64,000 nucleotides of DNA from Saccharibacillus qingshengii (GTDB taxonomy: Bacteria; Bacillota; Bacilli; Paenibacillales; Paenibacillaceae), in assembly GCF_013185195.1 (NCBI RefSeq), contig NZ_JAAZWC010000012.1, positions 89,664 to 153,663 on the forward strand, in the 5' to 3' direction. Shown here piece after piece: positions 16,228-25,111 of the stretch (its first letter is position 1; the number at the start of each line of letters is the position of its first letter). The translations under genes were made by a program, and so were the position numbers. Under the pieces are notes generated by a model that had not been told where the DNA came from, did not search any database, and worked only from the letters and a program-made list of their open reading frames with translations.

Positions 16228-17916
16228 TTACTCGTATGCGCCGCGGCTCGGACGTCCCCCGACGCCGGCTCCACGCGGGCGTCCGTCAGGATCCGGAGCG
16301 GCGCTCAGCACGCGGTCGGCGATGCCGGACAAGGAAGCGGGAGAACCGGCCTGCAGCCGGAAACTGCCGGAAGCCGGCGCCGCGAACAGCGGATCGGCAA
16401 ACAGCGAATGGGTATCGCCCCGGGAACCTTTGGCGTAGGCGGCGAAGCTTTTGTACGTTTTGTTTTTCCACGTCCAGGTCGCCTGTTTGGCATTGGGTGC
16501 AAAGTACAGATTGTAGTCGACCAAGCTGCCGACATTCTCGGTATACTCGTTGAGAATCAGGGCTCCGGAAGCGGACGCGGCGAAAATATTATTGCGGATG
16601 ATATTGTTCCTGACGTCGAATTGCAGATACAGCTGGCCGGTCCCCCATTCCAGCGTATCGTTGTAAGCGACCGTGTTGCCGGTCACGATACTGTCCGCCG
16701 TGGAACCGCGGTCTTTGTCGTAGCCGCCGAGCGCAATCCCGGTCATGGCATTATAGACGACGACATTGCTGCGGACGGTGATGCCCGAAGTCGAGCGGCC
16801 CGCGTGTTCCGACGCAATCTCGATGCCGATATCGTTGCGTTCGGTTCGATTGTGCTCGATGACGATATCCCGTCCGCCGTCGACGTAAATGCCGCCGGCC
16901 GAATGGCTGCCGTTCGGGATGCGGCGGCCATAGGAAGGATTGCGGACGGAAGTGCTGCCGGTGACGAGATTGCCGCGGATCACTCCGTCACGGGCCTGGT
17001 CGTATTTCGTCTTCGGCGACGTGCCTTCGAAGCCGATCGCATCGATCCCGATATTGTCGTTGTCATGGACATAGTTGTTCTCCACGACGAATTGTTCGAC
17101 GTTGCCGTTCAGCACGAGCGCTTCGCTCGAGCCGAGCGTCAGACGGTACAGTTCATTGCCGGCAATCGTCAGATCGGAGATCGAAGCCGGCGCTTGCGTG
17201 CCGTACACCGCGATGCCGTGCGCGTCGCGGCCCGCAAGTTCACGGCCTGCAGGCACAGCCGTGCTGCCGATATCGTGGATTCGGTTATCCAGCAGCCGGA
17301 CGCCCCGGCCGGCTCCGTGCACATGGATGCCGATCGGCACGACGTCCAACGCGGACGTCTTGTAATTGCGCAGCTCCAGGCCGCGGATCGTTACGCGGCT
17401 GGCCCCGTCCAGCTCGATCAGGCTGCCCTTGTCCGAAGCGGACAGGTTCGTGCCGTCGAGCACCGCCGTCTCCGACGGATAGCTCGCGACGGTCAGGCGC
17501 GCGGCGGAGCCCGCCGCGCCCGGTTCTCCGGCGAGCTTGAGCCGCTGGCTGTACAGGCCGCCGCGCAGATACACGGTGCCGCCGCTCTTCATGGCGGCAT
17601 CCGCGGCGCGCTGCACGGTCTTCCATGGGCGAGCCTTCGCGCCCGTGCCGTCCTTGTCGCTGCCGTCCGGTGCGACATAGTAATAGGGGGCGGGGTCCGC
17701 TTGGGCGGCGGATACGACGGAGGCGGCAGCGGCAGGCGGAGCGGCGGCGGAGCCCGCAGCGGCAGGCGGAGCGGCGGCGGAGCCCGCAGCGGCAGGCGGA
17801 GCGGCGGCGGCAACCGCCGAAGCCGAGGTAGACGGCGCCGTGCAGGCGGCGAGCGATGCCGCTGCCAGCAGAATGCTTGCGGCGGCAGTCAAAGATTTTG
17901 AAATATTCGGCAGCAT
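16228..17916 (-). CDS. Lipoprotein with right-handed parallel beta-helix (pectate-lyase-like fold)
   Basis: Exported lipoprotein: a signal peptide ends in the lipobox SLAAC (Cys25). An Ala/Pro-rich linker follows (about residues 35-70), then YYYVAPDGSDKDGTGAKARP, the typical start of a DUF1565/beta-helix domain, and repeated short strands with Asn ladders (DIVIEHNRTERNDIGIEIA, GNTVAYNDT). Such proteins are polysaccharide lyases, epimerases or structural adhesins; catalytic residues cannot be assigned here. Length is 562 residues. GAGGAGG lies 6 bases before the ATG. It neighbours no obvious pectinase genes, but the wider window encodes pectin-side-chain enzymes. Confidence 0.8.
   Translation of the reverse strand: MLPNISKSLTAAASILLAAASLAACTAPSTSASAVAAAAPPAAAGSAAAPPAAAGSAAAPPAAAASVVSAAQADPAPYYYVAPDGSDKDGTGAKARPWKTVQRAADAAMKSGGTVYLRGGLYSQRLKLAGEPGAAGSAARLTVASYPSETAVLDGTNLSASDKGSLIELDGASRVTIRGLELRNYKTSALDVVPIGIHVHGAGRGVRLLDNRIHDIGSTAVPAGRELAGRDAHGIAVYGTQAPASISDLTIAGNELYRLTLGSSEALVLNGNVEQFVVENNYVHDNDNIGIDAIGFEGTSPKTKYDQARDGVIRGNLVTGSTSVRNPSYGRRIPNGSHSAGGIYVDGGRDIVIEHNRTERNDIGIEIASEHAGRSTSGITVRSNVVVYNAMTGIALGGYDKDRGSTADSIVTGNTVAYNDTLEWGTGQLYLQFDVRNNIIRNNIFAASASGALILNEYTENVGSLVDYNLYFAPNAKQATWTWKNKTYKSFAAYAKGSRGDTHSLFADPLFAAPASGSFRLQAGSPASLSGIADRVLSAAPDPDGRPRGAGVGGRPSRGAYE
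17727..17810 (-). repeat. 30-bp tandem repeat in the lipoprotein linker
   Basis: Two full copies (17727-17756, 17757-17786) and a 24-base partial copy, identical in sequence. Each encodes an Ala/Pro/Gly/Ser decapeptide (AGSAAAPPAA). It is in frame, so copy-number change would alter linker length only. Confidence 0.9.
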
Positions 17917-17996
17917 GGGCTTCCTCCTCGAATGGTCTTGTTTTCGCGTACGGCTTCCCTGATTAAAAAGGGTGGCATGATCGCGTGCTTCATTCA

Positions 17997-20018
17997 TTAG
18001 CGGCTGCGCAGCCGGATCGCGATCCGAAGCCGTTCCAATTCCCGCTCACGCTCCATGTACAGCCGCTCCGCTTCTTCCAGCGAAATTTCGACGAAGCGAA
18101 TAGTCTGCCCCGGGCGAAGTTGGGCCACGATGCGCAGATCGACCGCGGCGATCTGCGCGATTCTCGGATATCCTCCCGTTGTCTGCCGGTCGGCCGTCAA
18201 TACGATAGGTCCGCCGTCCGGCGGTACCTGCACGGTACCCGGGGCAACCGCTTCGGAGATCAGTTCCAGCGGATGCGCAAGGGCAAGCGCCGGACCCGAC
18301 AGTCGGCAGCCCATCCGGTCGGACTGCGGAGTGACACCAAAAGCGGAGTCGAGCAGCGCCGCGCGGCTGGCTTCGTCAAAGCGGGCAAAATGCGTCCCCC
18401 GGGTAAAACGAACAGCGATAGACGAAGCGGCAGCGGCTGCCGGGAAACCGGCCCAATCCGCAAGGCCGGCGATGTAGCCGTGTGCGACGTGCCAGGCCGC
18501 CGCGGCGAAGTCCGCTTCGGGCCCGATTCCGCGCAGCGGTACAATCCCGCCCGAAGCGGACCGCGCAGCGGCAGGCGATGTCCGCACCTGCAGGACATCG
18601 CCCGCGCGCAGCGCGCGGCCTTCGAGCCCGCCCAGGCCGGCTCGAAGATCGGTGCTTCGGCTGCCCATCTCCTCGGGCGCGCCGAAGCCTCCCGCCAGCG
18701 CGAGATACGCGCGGCAGCCCTGCACGGCCGTGCCGAATTCCAGCACGGCCCCGGCCCGCACCACGACGGGCCGCCACATCGGCAGCGGCTCGCCACCGAT
18801 CGAAGGCGCCAGATCCGCACCGGTCAGCGCGATCCGCGACTCGCGTTCGAAGCGGAGCCCGGGCCCGGTAAGCGTAATCTCGAGCGCAGCTTCGCTCTCG
18901 GCATTGCCCGCGAGCAGATTGGCGGTGCGCAGCGCGTAACCGTCCATGGCACCGCCGGCCGTTACGCCGTACTGCTGATAACCCGGACGACCGAGATCCT
19001 GAAGCGTGGTCAGCAGACCGGGCTTCAGCACGGTAATAGCGTTCGTCTTTGCTTGTTCACGACTCTCCCTGGCGGGCTTTTCGCCTGCTGCCTTCAGCGT
19101 GTAAGCCGGCTTACGATCGGTGCCGGATTTGGGATCGGGAACCGTTTGCAGGCTGTCGTCAAGCGCCAGATCCGCATATTCCTCCGCCGTAACCGGCACG
19201 AACCTGACCCGGTCGCCCGCCCGCAGCAGACTCGGCGGCATACGCTCCGGTCGGAATAAGGCAGTGGGGGTCCGCCCGATAATCCGCCAGCCGCCCGGTG
19301 TCGATATCGGATACACCCCGGTCTGCCCACCCGCAATCCCGACTGCTCCTGCCGGCACGGCCTTTCGGGGCGTATCGAGCCGCGGAGCGGCGATCCGCTC
19401 GTCCATCCCGCCCAGATAAGGAAATCCGGGGGCGAATCCGATCATATATACCGGATACTCCCCCGCTGCATGAATACGAACGACCTCTTCCGTCGTCAGT
19501 CCGCTATGGGCCGCGACGAATTCCAGATCCGGGCCAAATTCGCCGCCGTACCGCACCGGAATATCGACGGTCCGAATCTGAAGACCTTCTTCGTCGATGT
19601 CCGTCAGGGAGAGACGGCTCAGCCAATCAGCCGCAAGTTCGAATACGGAAAGCCAGTTTTTCCGCTTCGTTCCTGCTTTTGAAGTCCTGCTCTTGCCCTG
19701 AATATGTGCCGGCACCCCAAGTTCTTGTGCCGTGTGCAGCGGATCATAGAACACGGTCACCGCCGCAAACGAAGGCACTGCTTCGATCATCCCCGGCAGC
19801 GGAGAGTCTTCCAACTGCCGCATCACACGCCGCACTTCCCGCTGTACGTCCGGAGCGATTTCCGTTCCCAGCACAATTCGGAGCGCCGTTTCGCCCAGCG
19901 GCTCGATTTCCAAGACGCGTTCTTTCTTGTTCCCGGAGCTCCGAGTGCTCTCGCCGCACTGGCCCTGCTGCTTGCCGTCTTCCTGTCCAAGACATTCATT
20001 TTCCGGATTTCCCTCCAT
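17997..20018 (-). CDS. pxpBC: 5-oxoprolinase subunits B and C fused (PxpB-PxpC; KipI-KipA)
   Basis: Part of the ATP-dependent PxpABC enzyme that opens 5-oxoproline (pyroglutamate) to glutamate. Residues about 35-295 are the KipI/PxpB (allophanate hydrolase subunit 1-like) domain, with FAPGFPYLGGMDERI and RKAVPAGAVGIAGGQTGVYP. After a linker, residues about 340-640 are the KipA/PxpC domain, with KPGLLTTLQDLGRPGYQQYG and GGAMDGYALRTANLL. In B. subtilis the two are separate genes. The first 30 residues are polar and unlike the family. GGGAGG lies 6 bases before the ATG. pxpA is directly upstream. Confidence 0.9.
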   Translation of the reverse strand: MEGNPENECLGQEDGKQQGQCGESTRSSGNKKERVLEIEPLGETALRIVLGTEIAPDVQREVRRVMRQLEDSPLPGMIEAVPSFAAVTVFYDPLHTAQELGVPAHIQGKSRTSKAGTKRKNWLSVFELAADWLSRLSLTDIDEEGLQIRTVDIPVRYGGEFGPDLEFVAAHSGLTTEEVVRIHAAGEYPVYMIGFAPGFPYLGGMDERIAAPRLDTPRKAVPAGAVGIAGGQTGVYPISTPGGWRIIGRTPTALFRPERMPPSLLRAGDRVRFVPVTAEEYADLALDDSLQTVPDPKSGTDRKPAYTLKAAGEKPARESREQAKTNAITVLKPGLLTTLQDLGRPGYQQYGVTAGGAMDGYALRTANLLAGNAESEAALEITLTGPGLRFERESRIALTGADLAPSIGGEPLPMWRPVVVRAGAVLEFGTAVQGCRAYLALAGGFGAPEEMGSRSTDLRAGLGGLEGRALRAGDVLQVRTSPAAARSASGGIVPLRGIGPEADFAAAAWHVAHGYIAGLADWAGFPAAAAASSIAVRFTRGTHFARFDEASRAALLDSAFGVTPQSDRMGCRLSGPALALAHPLELISEAVAPGTVQVPPDGGPIVLTADRQTTGGYPRIAQIAAVDLRIVAQLRPGQTIRFVEISLEEAERLYMERERELERLRIAIRLRSR

Positions 20019-20160
20019 ACTCCGCCTCCCTTTCCCATCTTCCCGTCCGATTCGCCTACCCCTGCTGCAGCTATTCGGCCCCCTGCTCGCTTATGGGACG
20101 CGATGAGCCGATTTATCCCATTATTTTCGGCCAGTCTTTCCCTGCACCGTTCATGCTGTT

Positions 20161-21000
20161 CTAAGCGTCTCCCACTGGCCGAACTTCGATTCCGGCGCCT
20201 TCGCAGGCCGCCCGAATCCGGCGGGCAAATTCAAGAGCGTGTTCCCCGTCACCGTGCAGGCAGACGGTATCGGCACGCAGCGGCACGTCTTCTCCCTCCG
20301 GGGTGGAGACGCGCCCTTCGAGAGCCATGCGCACAACCCGGGCCGCCGCGATGCCGGCGTCCCCGATCAGCGCGCCGGGAAGCCCGCGCGGCATGAGCGA
20401 GCCGTCCGCGCGATAGCCGCGGTCCGCGAACGCTTCGTGCGCGGTTCGCAGCCCGAGCCGTTCGGCGGCGCGGGTCGACTCGCCGCCGGCCAGGCCGAGC
20501 AGCGTGAGGCCCGGGTTCGTCCGGTATACGGCTTCGGCGATTGCTTCCGCCAGATCCGCCCGGGCCGCGGCCATATTGTACAGCGCGCCGTGCGGCTTCA
20601 CGTGCCGCAGCGTTCCGCCTTCGGCGCGTACGATCGCTTCGAGCGCGCCGATCTGGTACACCGTCATCGCGTAGACTTCGTCCGCCGTGACGTCCATGTT
20701 CCGCCGGCCGAAGCCGGCCAGATCCGGCAGTCCGGGGTGGGCGCCGATCGCCGCGCCCGCCGCAAGCGCCAGCCGGACCGTCCGCCGCATGACGGATGGA
20801 TCGCCGGCATGGAAGCCGCAGGCGATATTGGCCGACGTGACGTACGGCAGAATTTCGGCGTCGCGCCCCAGCGTATAGGCGCCGAAGCTCTCGCCGAGAT
20901 CGCAATTCAGATCGATCCGGGCAGCCGGGCGACCTTCTTGACAGTCCGGTGTCGGCCCGGCCGCTTTTTTTTCGCGTAATAGGGGATCTCGTTCGTCCAT
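20161..21000 (-). CDS. pxpA: 5-oxoprolinase subunit A (PxpA, LamB/YcsF family)
   Basis: Catalytic partner of PxpBC in the hydrolysis of 5-oxoproline, a spontaneous damage product of glutamine. The family signature IDLNCDLGESFGAYTLGRDA starts near residue 28, followed by NIACGFHAGDPSVM, GAHPGLPDLAGFGRR and VKPHGALYNMAA, with VCLHGD near the C-terminus. Length 279; the family is about 250, and the first 25 residues are a polar extension. AGGAGG lies 8 bases before the ATG. pxpBC follows after 142 bases in the same direction. Confidence 0.93.
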   Translation of the reverse strand: MDERDPLLREKKAAGPTPDCQEGRPAARIDLNCDLGESFGAYTLGRDAEILPYVTSANIACGFHAGDPSVMRRTVRLALAAGAAIGAHPGLPDLAGFGRRNMDVTADEVYAMTVYQIGALEAIVRAEGGTLRHVKPHGALYNMAAARADLAEAIAEAVYRTNPGLTLLGLAGGESTRAAERLGLRTAHEAFADRGYRADGSLMPRGLPGALIGDAGIAAARVVRMALEGRVSTPEGEDVPLRADTVCLHGDGEHALEFARRIRAACEGAGIEVRPVGDA

Positions 21001-21114
21001 CTTCTTGTCCTCCTGTTCCTGTTCCCGCCGTTTGCTTATCCTCGGCCGGCTTCGTCTGGCGGGAAGCAGTGGAGCCGGGATGCCGACTGCGGAGCATGGC
21101 CTTGAAATACCGCC

Positions 21115-21161
21115 ATTATAACCGTACGGCGAATCTTCCTCAACGCCTGTTCGAACAGGCG
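21115..21161 (-). promoter_or_regulatory. pxpA promoter with 18-bp perfect palindrome
   Basis: On the minus strand, TTGAGG (21143-21138), 17 bases and TATAAT (21120-21115) form a strong promoter. CGCCTGTTCGAACAGGCG (21144-21161), a perfect palindrome, abuts the -35 and is a likely operator. The 357-base gap upstream of pxpA otherwise holds only a terminator. Confidence 0.7.
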
Positions 21162-21184
21162 GCCGGCAGATCTTCTTTTGGGCA

Positions 21185-21236
21185 GGCAAAAAGCCCGCCC
21201 CCGTCCATGTCGCACATGGAGAGGCCGGGCCTTCCT
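21185..21236 (-). terminator. Terminator downstream of the solute-binding protein gene
   Basis: On the minus strand GCCCGG...CCATGT / ACATGG...CGGGC folds into a hairpin with a TTTTT run, about 120 bases past the stop codon. Confidence 0.75.
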
Positions 21237-21357
21237 TTTGATTATTGAAACGTTCGCTTTCCCGGCGATCGCCTTTCAAACTGCGCACGGAGCCGAGCAG
21301 AGATCCGGCGCGAAAACATGCATCTTTTGGCTGTAGGCTGCCGGCTGTTAACGCGCC

Positions 21358-22983
21358 TTACTTATAGCTGCCCGCGTCGATCGCTTCCTGTTTCTCGTCC
21401 AGAATCTCCTGATAGCCCGCGTCCAGATACTGCTGCTTCGCTTCCTCGTACAGCTTGTCGAACTGGTCTTCCGGAGCCAGCGCGACTTTGAGGTACAATT
21501 CCTGGAACAGGACGTTGAGATCGGCTTTGTAATCGTTGACGTTCTCCAGCACGACCGTGTACAGCGCATCCGGCGTACGGAATTCTTCGACTTCATTATA
21601 ATATTTGACCAGGTCTTCGACCAGATACTCGTGTCCCGGCGGCGACCAGTTCCGTTTGTTGGCCGCAAGCGTCGTTTCCGGATCCGGGTACTGCGCCGTC
21701 TCGGTCACAAGCGCCCAATAGTCTTTGTTGTTGTTCTGCGCCAGTACGGATTCGCCTTTGAACTCGGGATCGCGTACGGCGATGCCTTCCGCATCCAGCT
21801 TGTAGTTCTCGCCTTCGACCCCGTTCTGCAGCAGGAACAGATTCTCCGGTTGGCTCATCCAATCCAGGTACATCCATACGGCCGCCCGTTCCATGTCGGT
21901 CGATTCGTAGTTAATGCCCATGATCATGCCGAACGGCCAGTAGGCGCGTCCTTGGGGCTCGAGGCCTTCCGGTACTCCCGCATACGGAGGAACAATGGCG
22001 AATTCGGCTTTCGGATTGTTTTTCAGCGTCGCTTCGAACACATCCGTGTTGTTGGTGAGATACGTGCCGTACGTGCCCGTTTTGCCCGCCACGAACTCCG
22101 CTTTGATCTTGGAATCGTCGTCGCGCAGATAGAACTCGCGGTCGATCAGGCCGTTGTTGTACTGGTAGTTCAGATTGCGCAGATACCGCTCCGTATCGGC
22201 CGTCGTAAAATCCGCTACGGACAGATCGGAGTACAGCGCCCGGTATTTCTCGTCGAACGGCCAGTCGCGGAACGCATAATTGTAGTTGAACGAGTTCTGG
22301 ATCAAGCTGCCGCCCGTCGTGCCGAGCCCTGCTTCTTTCCACTTTTTCAGCATCTCGTTGTATTTTTCAAGCGAAGTCAGATCTTCCATCTTCATTCCGA
22401 CCTGCTCGACCCAGTCTTTGCGGATGATGCTCGTAAAGTTGTCCGCATTCGGACGCGAAGCGAAGACGAAGGTGTTCTTCTCGTCGATGGTGCCGTACTG
22501 CTTGATCGTCTCCCCCATGTTCTTCCAATAAGTCGGGGCGTAATGCTCCACTTCTTCATGGTTCAGCTCCTGGAGCACTTCTTCGCCGTAATAAGCAAGC
22601 GCTTGGGGCATATCGTAGTGGAAAATGATATCCGGCGCTTTGTGCGAAGCCAGCAGCTGCTCGAAATCCGTCACTTCGCTGCTGCGGGTAATTGGCACAA
22701 AGTTAACGCTTACATTATACTTGTCGCCGAATTCCTTTTGGATCCAGCGGGTATAGAAGTTGTCGGTTACGTTCCATCCTTCAAAAGCGCGCTCGTAGAC
22801 GGGGATATCCAGACTGACTTTCTCGGGGAAACCTTTGGAATAATCCGCGAACCCTTCGGCCGGTGTCTCCGCAGCCGGAGAACTCGCCGCTTCCTTACCG
22901 CCGCCTCCCGTACATCCCGCCAACAGCCCGACCAGCGCAAGACCCGTCACGAACAGCGAAGCTTTTCTTTTCTTTCGATTCAT
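21358..22983 (-). CDS. ABC sugar transporter solute-binding lipoprotein (LplA/YtcQ type)
   Basis: Extracellular binding lipoprotein of a carbohydrate importer. The signal peptide ends in LLAGC (Cys24), followed by a Gly-rich spacer. The mature part has the CUT1 family 1 binding-protein layout and is long (541 residues), as in LplA, YtcQ and YesO. VPPYAGVPEGLEPQGR and AAVWMYLDWMSQPEN are typical of this branch. GGAGGGGG lies 7 bases before the ATG. It is the last gene of the operon, after two permeases; no ATP-binding subunit is nearby, which is usual because MsmX-type ATPases serve many importers. Confidence 0.9.
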   Translation of the reverse strand: MNRKKRKASLFVTGLALVGLLAGCTGGGGKEAASSPAAETPAEGFADYSKGFPEKVSLDIPVYERAFEGWNVTDNFYTRWIQKEFGDKYNVSVNFVPITRSSEVTDFEQLLASHKAPDIIFHYDMPQALAYYGEEVLQELNHEEVEHYAPTYWKNMGETIKQYGTIDEKNTFVFASRPNADNFTSIIRKDWVEQVGMKMEDLTSLEKYNEMLKKWKEAGLGTTGGSLIQNSFNYNYAFRDWPFDEKYRALYSDLSVADFTTADTERYLRNLNYQYNNGLIDREFYLRDDDSKIKAEFVAGKTGTYGTYLTNNTDVFEATLKNNPKAEFAIVPPYAGVPEGLEPQGRAYWPFGMIMGINYESTDMERAAVWMYLDWMSQPENLFLLQNGVEGENYKLDAEGIAVRDPEFKGESVLAQNNNKDYWALVTETAQYPDPETTLAANKRNWSPPGHEYLVEDLVKYYNEVEEFRTPDALYTVVLENVNDYKADLNVLFQELYLKVALAPEDQFDKLYEEAKQQYLDAGYQEILDEKQEAIDAGSYK

Positions 22984-23020
22984 CGCCAGACCCCCTCCAT
23001 TTTTCTTCAAAAAGTTATCC

Positions 23021-23917
23021 CTACTCTTTGACCGCGCCCAACATGGTGCCCTGAACGAAATACTTCTGCACGAACGGATAGATACAGATGATCGGAATCG
23101 TCGCGAATACGACCACCGCCGCTTTCATGACTTCGGGATTGCTCAGTGTCACTTCGGTCGCCTCAAGCTGGAAGCTCTCGGTCGCCTGGACGATCAGATA
23201 ATACAGTTTCAACTGCAGCGGGCGCAGATCGACATTATGTTTGATATAGAACAGCGCGTCCTGGTAAGCGTTCCAGCGCCCGACCGCGTAGAAGAGCGAC
23301 AAGGTGGCCAGAATCGGCTTGGACAGAGGCAGCACGATACTCCAGAGGATCCGGAAGTGTCCGGCTCCGTCGATCCGCGCGGATTCCTCCAGGCTGACCG
23401 GCACGCTGTGGGTGAACGTCGTTTTCATGATCAACAGATTGAAGGCGCTGAACGACAGCGGCAGCACTAGCGACCACATCGTATCGAGCATACCCAGATT
23501 GTTGATCAGCATGTATTCGGGAATGATCCCGCCGCTGAAGTACATCGTGAACAAGAAGATGAAGGTCAGGGTCGAGCGGCCTTTGAGCTGTCTGCGGGAC
23601 AGCGGATACGCCGCGCACACCGTGACGACCATCCCGAGGATGGTGAACAGAACGGTGACGATCACCGAGACGTAGAGCGAGCGAAGAATGCTGGCATCGG
23701 CGAAAATCTTGGCGTACGCCTCGATCGAGAATCCTTTGGGCAGCAGGAAGACTTTGTTCGCGATGACGTAAGCATCTTCACTGAACGACTTGGCGACGAT
23801 ATGCATATAAGGCAGCAGACAGACAAGGGAAATGACCACCAACAAGGCGTGGATCACAAATCCCCAGACATCGAAGCTTTTTTTGCTGCCGACCGGAAGG
23901 GATTTTGCGGCTTTCAT
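23021..23917 (-). CDS. ABC sugar transporter permease (YtcP/LplC type)
   Basis: Inner-membrane permease of the CUT1 family. Six hydrophobic segments are visible. The EAA loop that docks the ATPase reads EESARIDGAGHFRILWSIVLP (around residues 192-212). Length 298. AAAGGAG lies 7 bases before the ATG. The C-terminus FVQKYFVQGTMLGAVKE is characteristic of YtcP/LplC homologues. It lies between the other permease and the binding-protein gene. Confidence 0.9.
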   Translation of the reverse strand: MKAAKSLPVGSKKSFDVWGFVIHALLVVISLVCLLPYMHIVAKSFSEDAYVIANKVFLLPKGFSIEAYAKIFADASILRSLYVSVIVTVLFTILGMVVTVCAAYPLSRRQLKGRSTLTFIFLFTMYFSGGIIPEYMLINNLGMLDTMWSLVLPLSFSAFNLLIMKTTFTHSVPVSLEESARIDGAGHFRILWSIVLPLSKPILATLSLFYAVGRWNAYQDALFYIKHNVDLRPLQLKLYYLIVQATESFQLEATEVTLSNPEVMKAAVVVFATIPIICIYPFVQKYFVQGTMLGAVKE

Positions 23918-23959
23918 CGTGTTGCTCCTTTCTTTGAAGGTAGATTCGGATGTCTGCGA

Positions 23960-24922
23960 CTACAGCAATCCGTCTTCGCCCATTTTCTTGGCGACCCGGT
24001 CGGCCGTCAGCACAAGCACCAATCCGATCAGCGCCTGGAACAGTCCCAGCGCGGTTGCGCGGCTGATGTCTCCGCCCTCGATCCCCCAGCGGTACACCAG
24101 TACCGGGATCGTGGTCGTAAATTCGGTCGTGGCCCGGTTCAGGAGCGAGAAGATCCGTTCGAACGAACCGCCCATGACGCCGCCCAGACTCATGATCAGC
24201 AGAGTCACGATGGTCGGCCGGATCGAAGGCAGCGTGATGTTCCACATTTTGCGCCAGCGGTTTGCGCCGTCGACGGTGGCCGCTTCGTACATTTCCGGAT
24301 TGATACTGCTCATCGCGGCGAGATAGATGATCGTGCCCCAGCCCATACTCTGCCAGATGCCGATCGCCAGATAGCTGATCAGCCAGTTCATGTCTTCCTG
24401 CAGGAACGGAATCCGGTCTCCGCCCAGCGTCACGATCAGATTGTTGATCATGCCGTTGCCTTCGCCGAGCAGTTGGTACGCCATCGCTCCCACGATGACC
24501 CAAGACAGAAAATGCGGCAGATACAGCAGCGTCTGATTGACCCGCTTGAACAGGACGTTCTTGACCTCGTGCAGCAGCAGCGCCAGGAAGATCGGCACCG
24601 TAAAGCTGAAGATCAGATCCATAATGTTGAGCAGCAGCGTATTGCGTACGGCCCGGGCAAAGTCCGGCTTGGCGAACAATTCCTGAAAGACCTCCATCCC
24701 GACCCATTCGCTTCCCCAAAAGCCCTTGGCGATCTTGTAATCCTTGAAGGCTAGTACAAGACCCGCAAGCGGCGTGTATTTGAAGAGAAGCACCAGCGCC
24801 AGCGGAAGAATAAGAAGCACGTACAGCTGCCAGTCGCGCCGCAGATAGTAGAGCATTCCGTAGCGGTCTTTTTTCAGTAAAGCGGTTTCATTTTTGGTTT
24901 TGGCTATACTGATTCCCTTCAT
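23960..24922 (-). CDS. ABC sugar transporter permease (LplB/YteP type)
   Basis: Partner permease of the CUT1 importer. The early RRDWQLYVLLILPLALVLLF segment, the IPFLQEDMNWLISY stretch and the EAA loop (YEAATVDGANRWRKMWNITLP) match LplB/YteP. About six membrane segments. GGGAGG lies 7 bases before the ATG at 24922. First of the three transporter genes, 189 bases after the membrane AraC regulator gene. Confidence 0.9.
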   Translation of the reverse strand: MKGISIAKTKNETALLKKDRYGMLYYLRRDWQLYVLLILPLALVLLFKYTPLAGLVLAFKDYKIAKGFWGSEWVGMEVFQELFAKPDFARAVRNTLLLNIMDLIFSFTVPIFLALLLHEVKNVLFKRVNQTLLYLPHFLSWVIVGAMAYQLLGEGNGMINNLIVTLGGDRIPFLQEDMNWLISYLAIGIWQSMGWGTIIYLAAMSSINPEMYEAATVDGANRWRKMWNITLPSIRPTIVTLLIMSLGGVMGGSFERIFSLLNRATTEFTTTIPVLVYRWGIEGGDISRATALGLFQALIGLVLVLTADRVAKKMGEDGLL

Positions 24923-25111
24923 GTTGTCACCTCCCGTCTGCTTTTTACCATCCGTCGCCGGAGATGTGCCCAGCATAGCGCCCGCTCCTTGGATCGGTAA
25001 ACGACGAGTGTTGATGATAAGGGCCATTTTTGATTCCAAGCCCGCCGTTATAGGGTTCTTGGTAGGGCTCAAGATCAATATTGGATATTCGGATCAAAAA
25101 TGGTGTCTGCC

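Noticed and set aside
15814..17901. A plus-strand open frame of about 695 codons across the beta-helix gene
   Set aside because: The minus strand has a signal peptide, lipobox and beta-helix pattern; the plus frame is a shadow.
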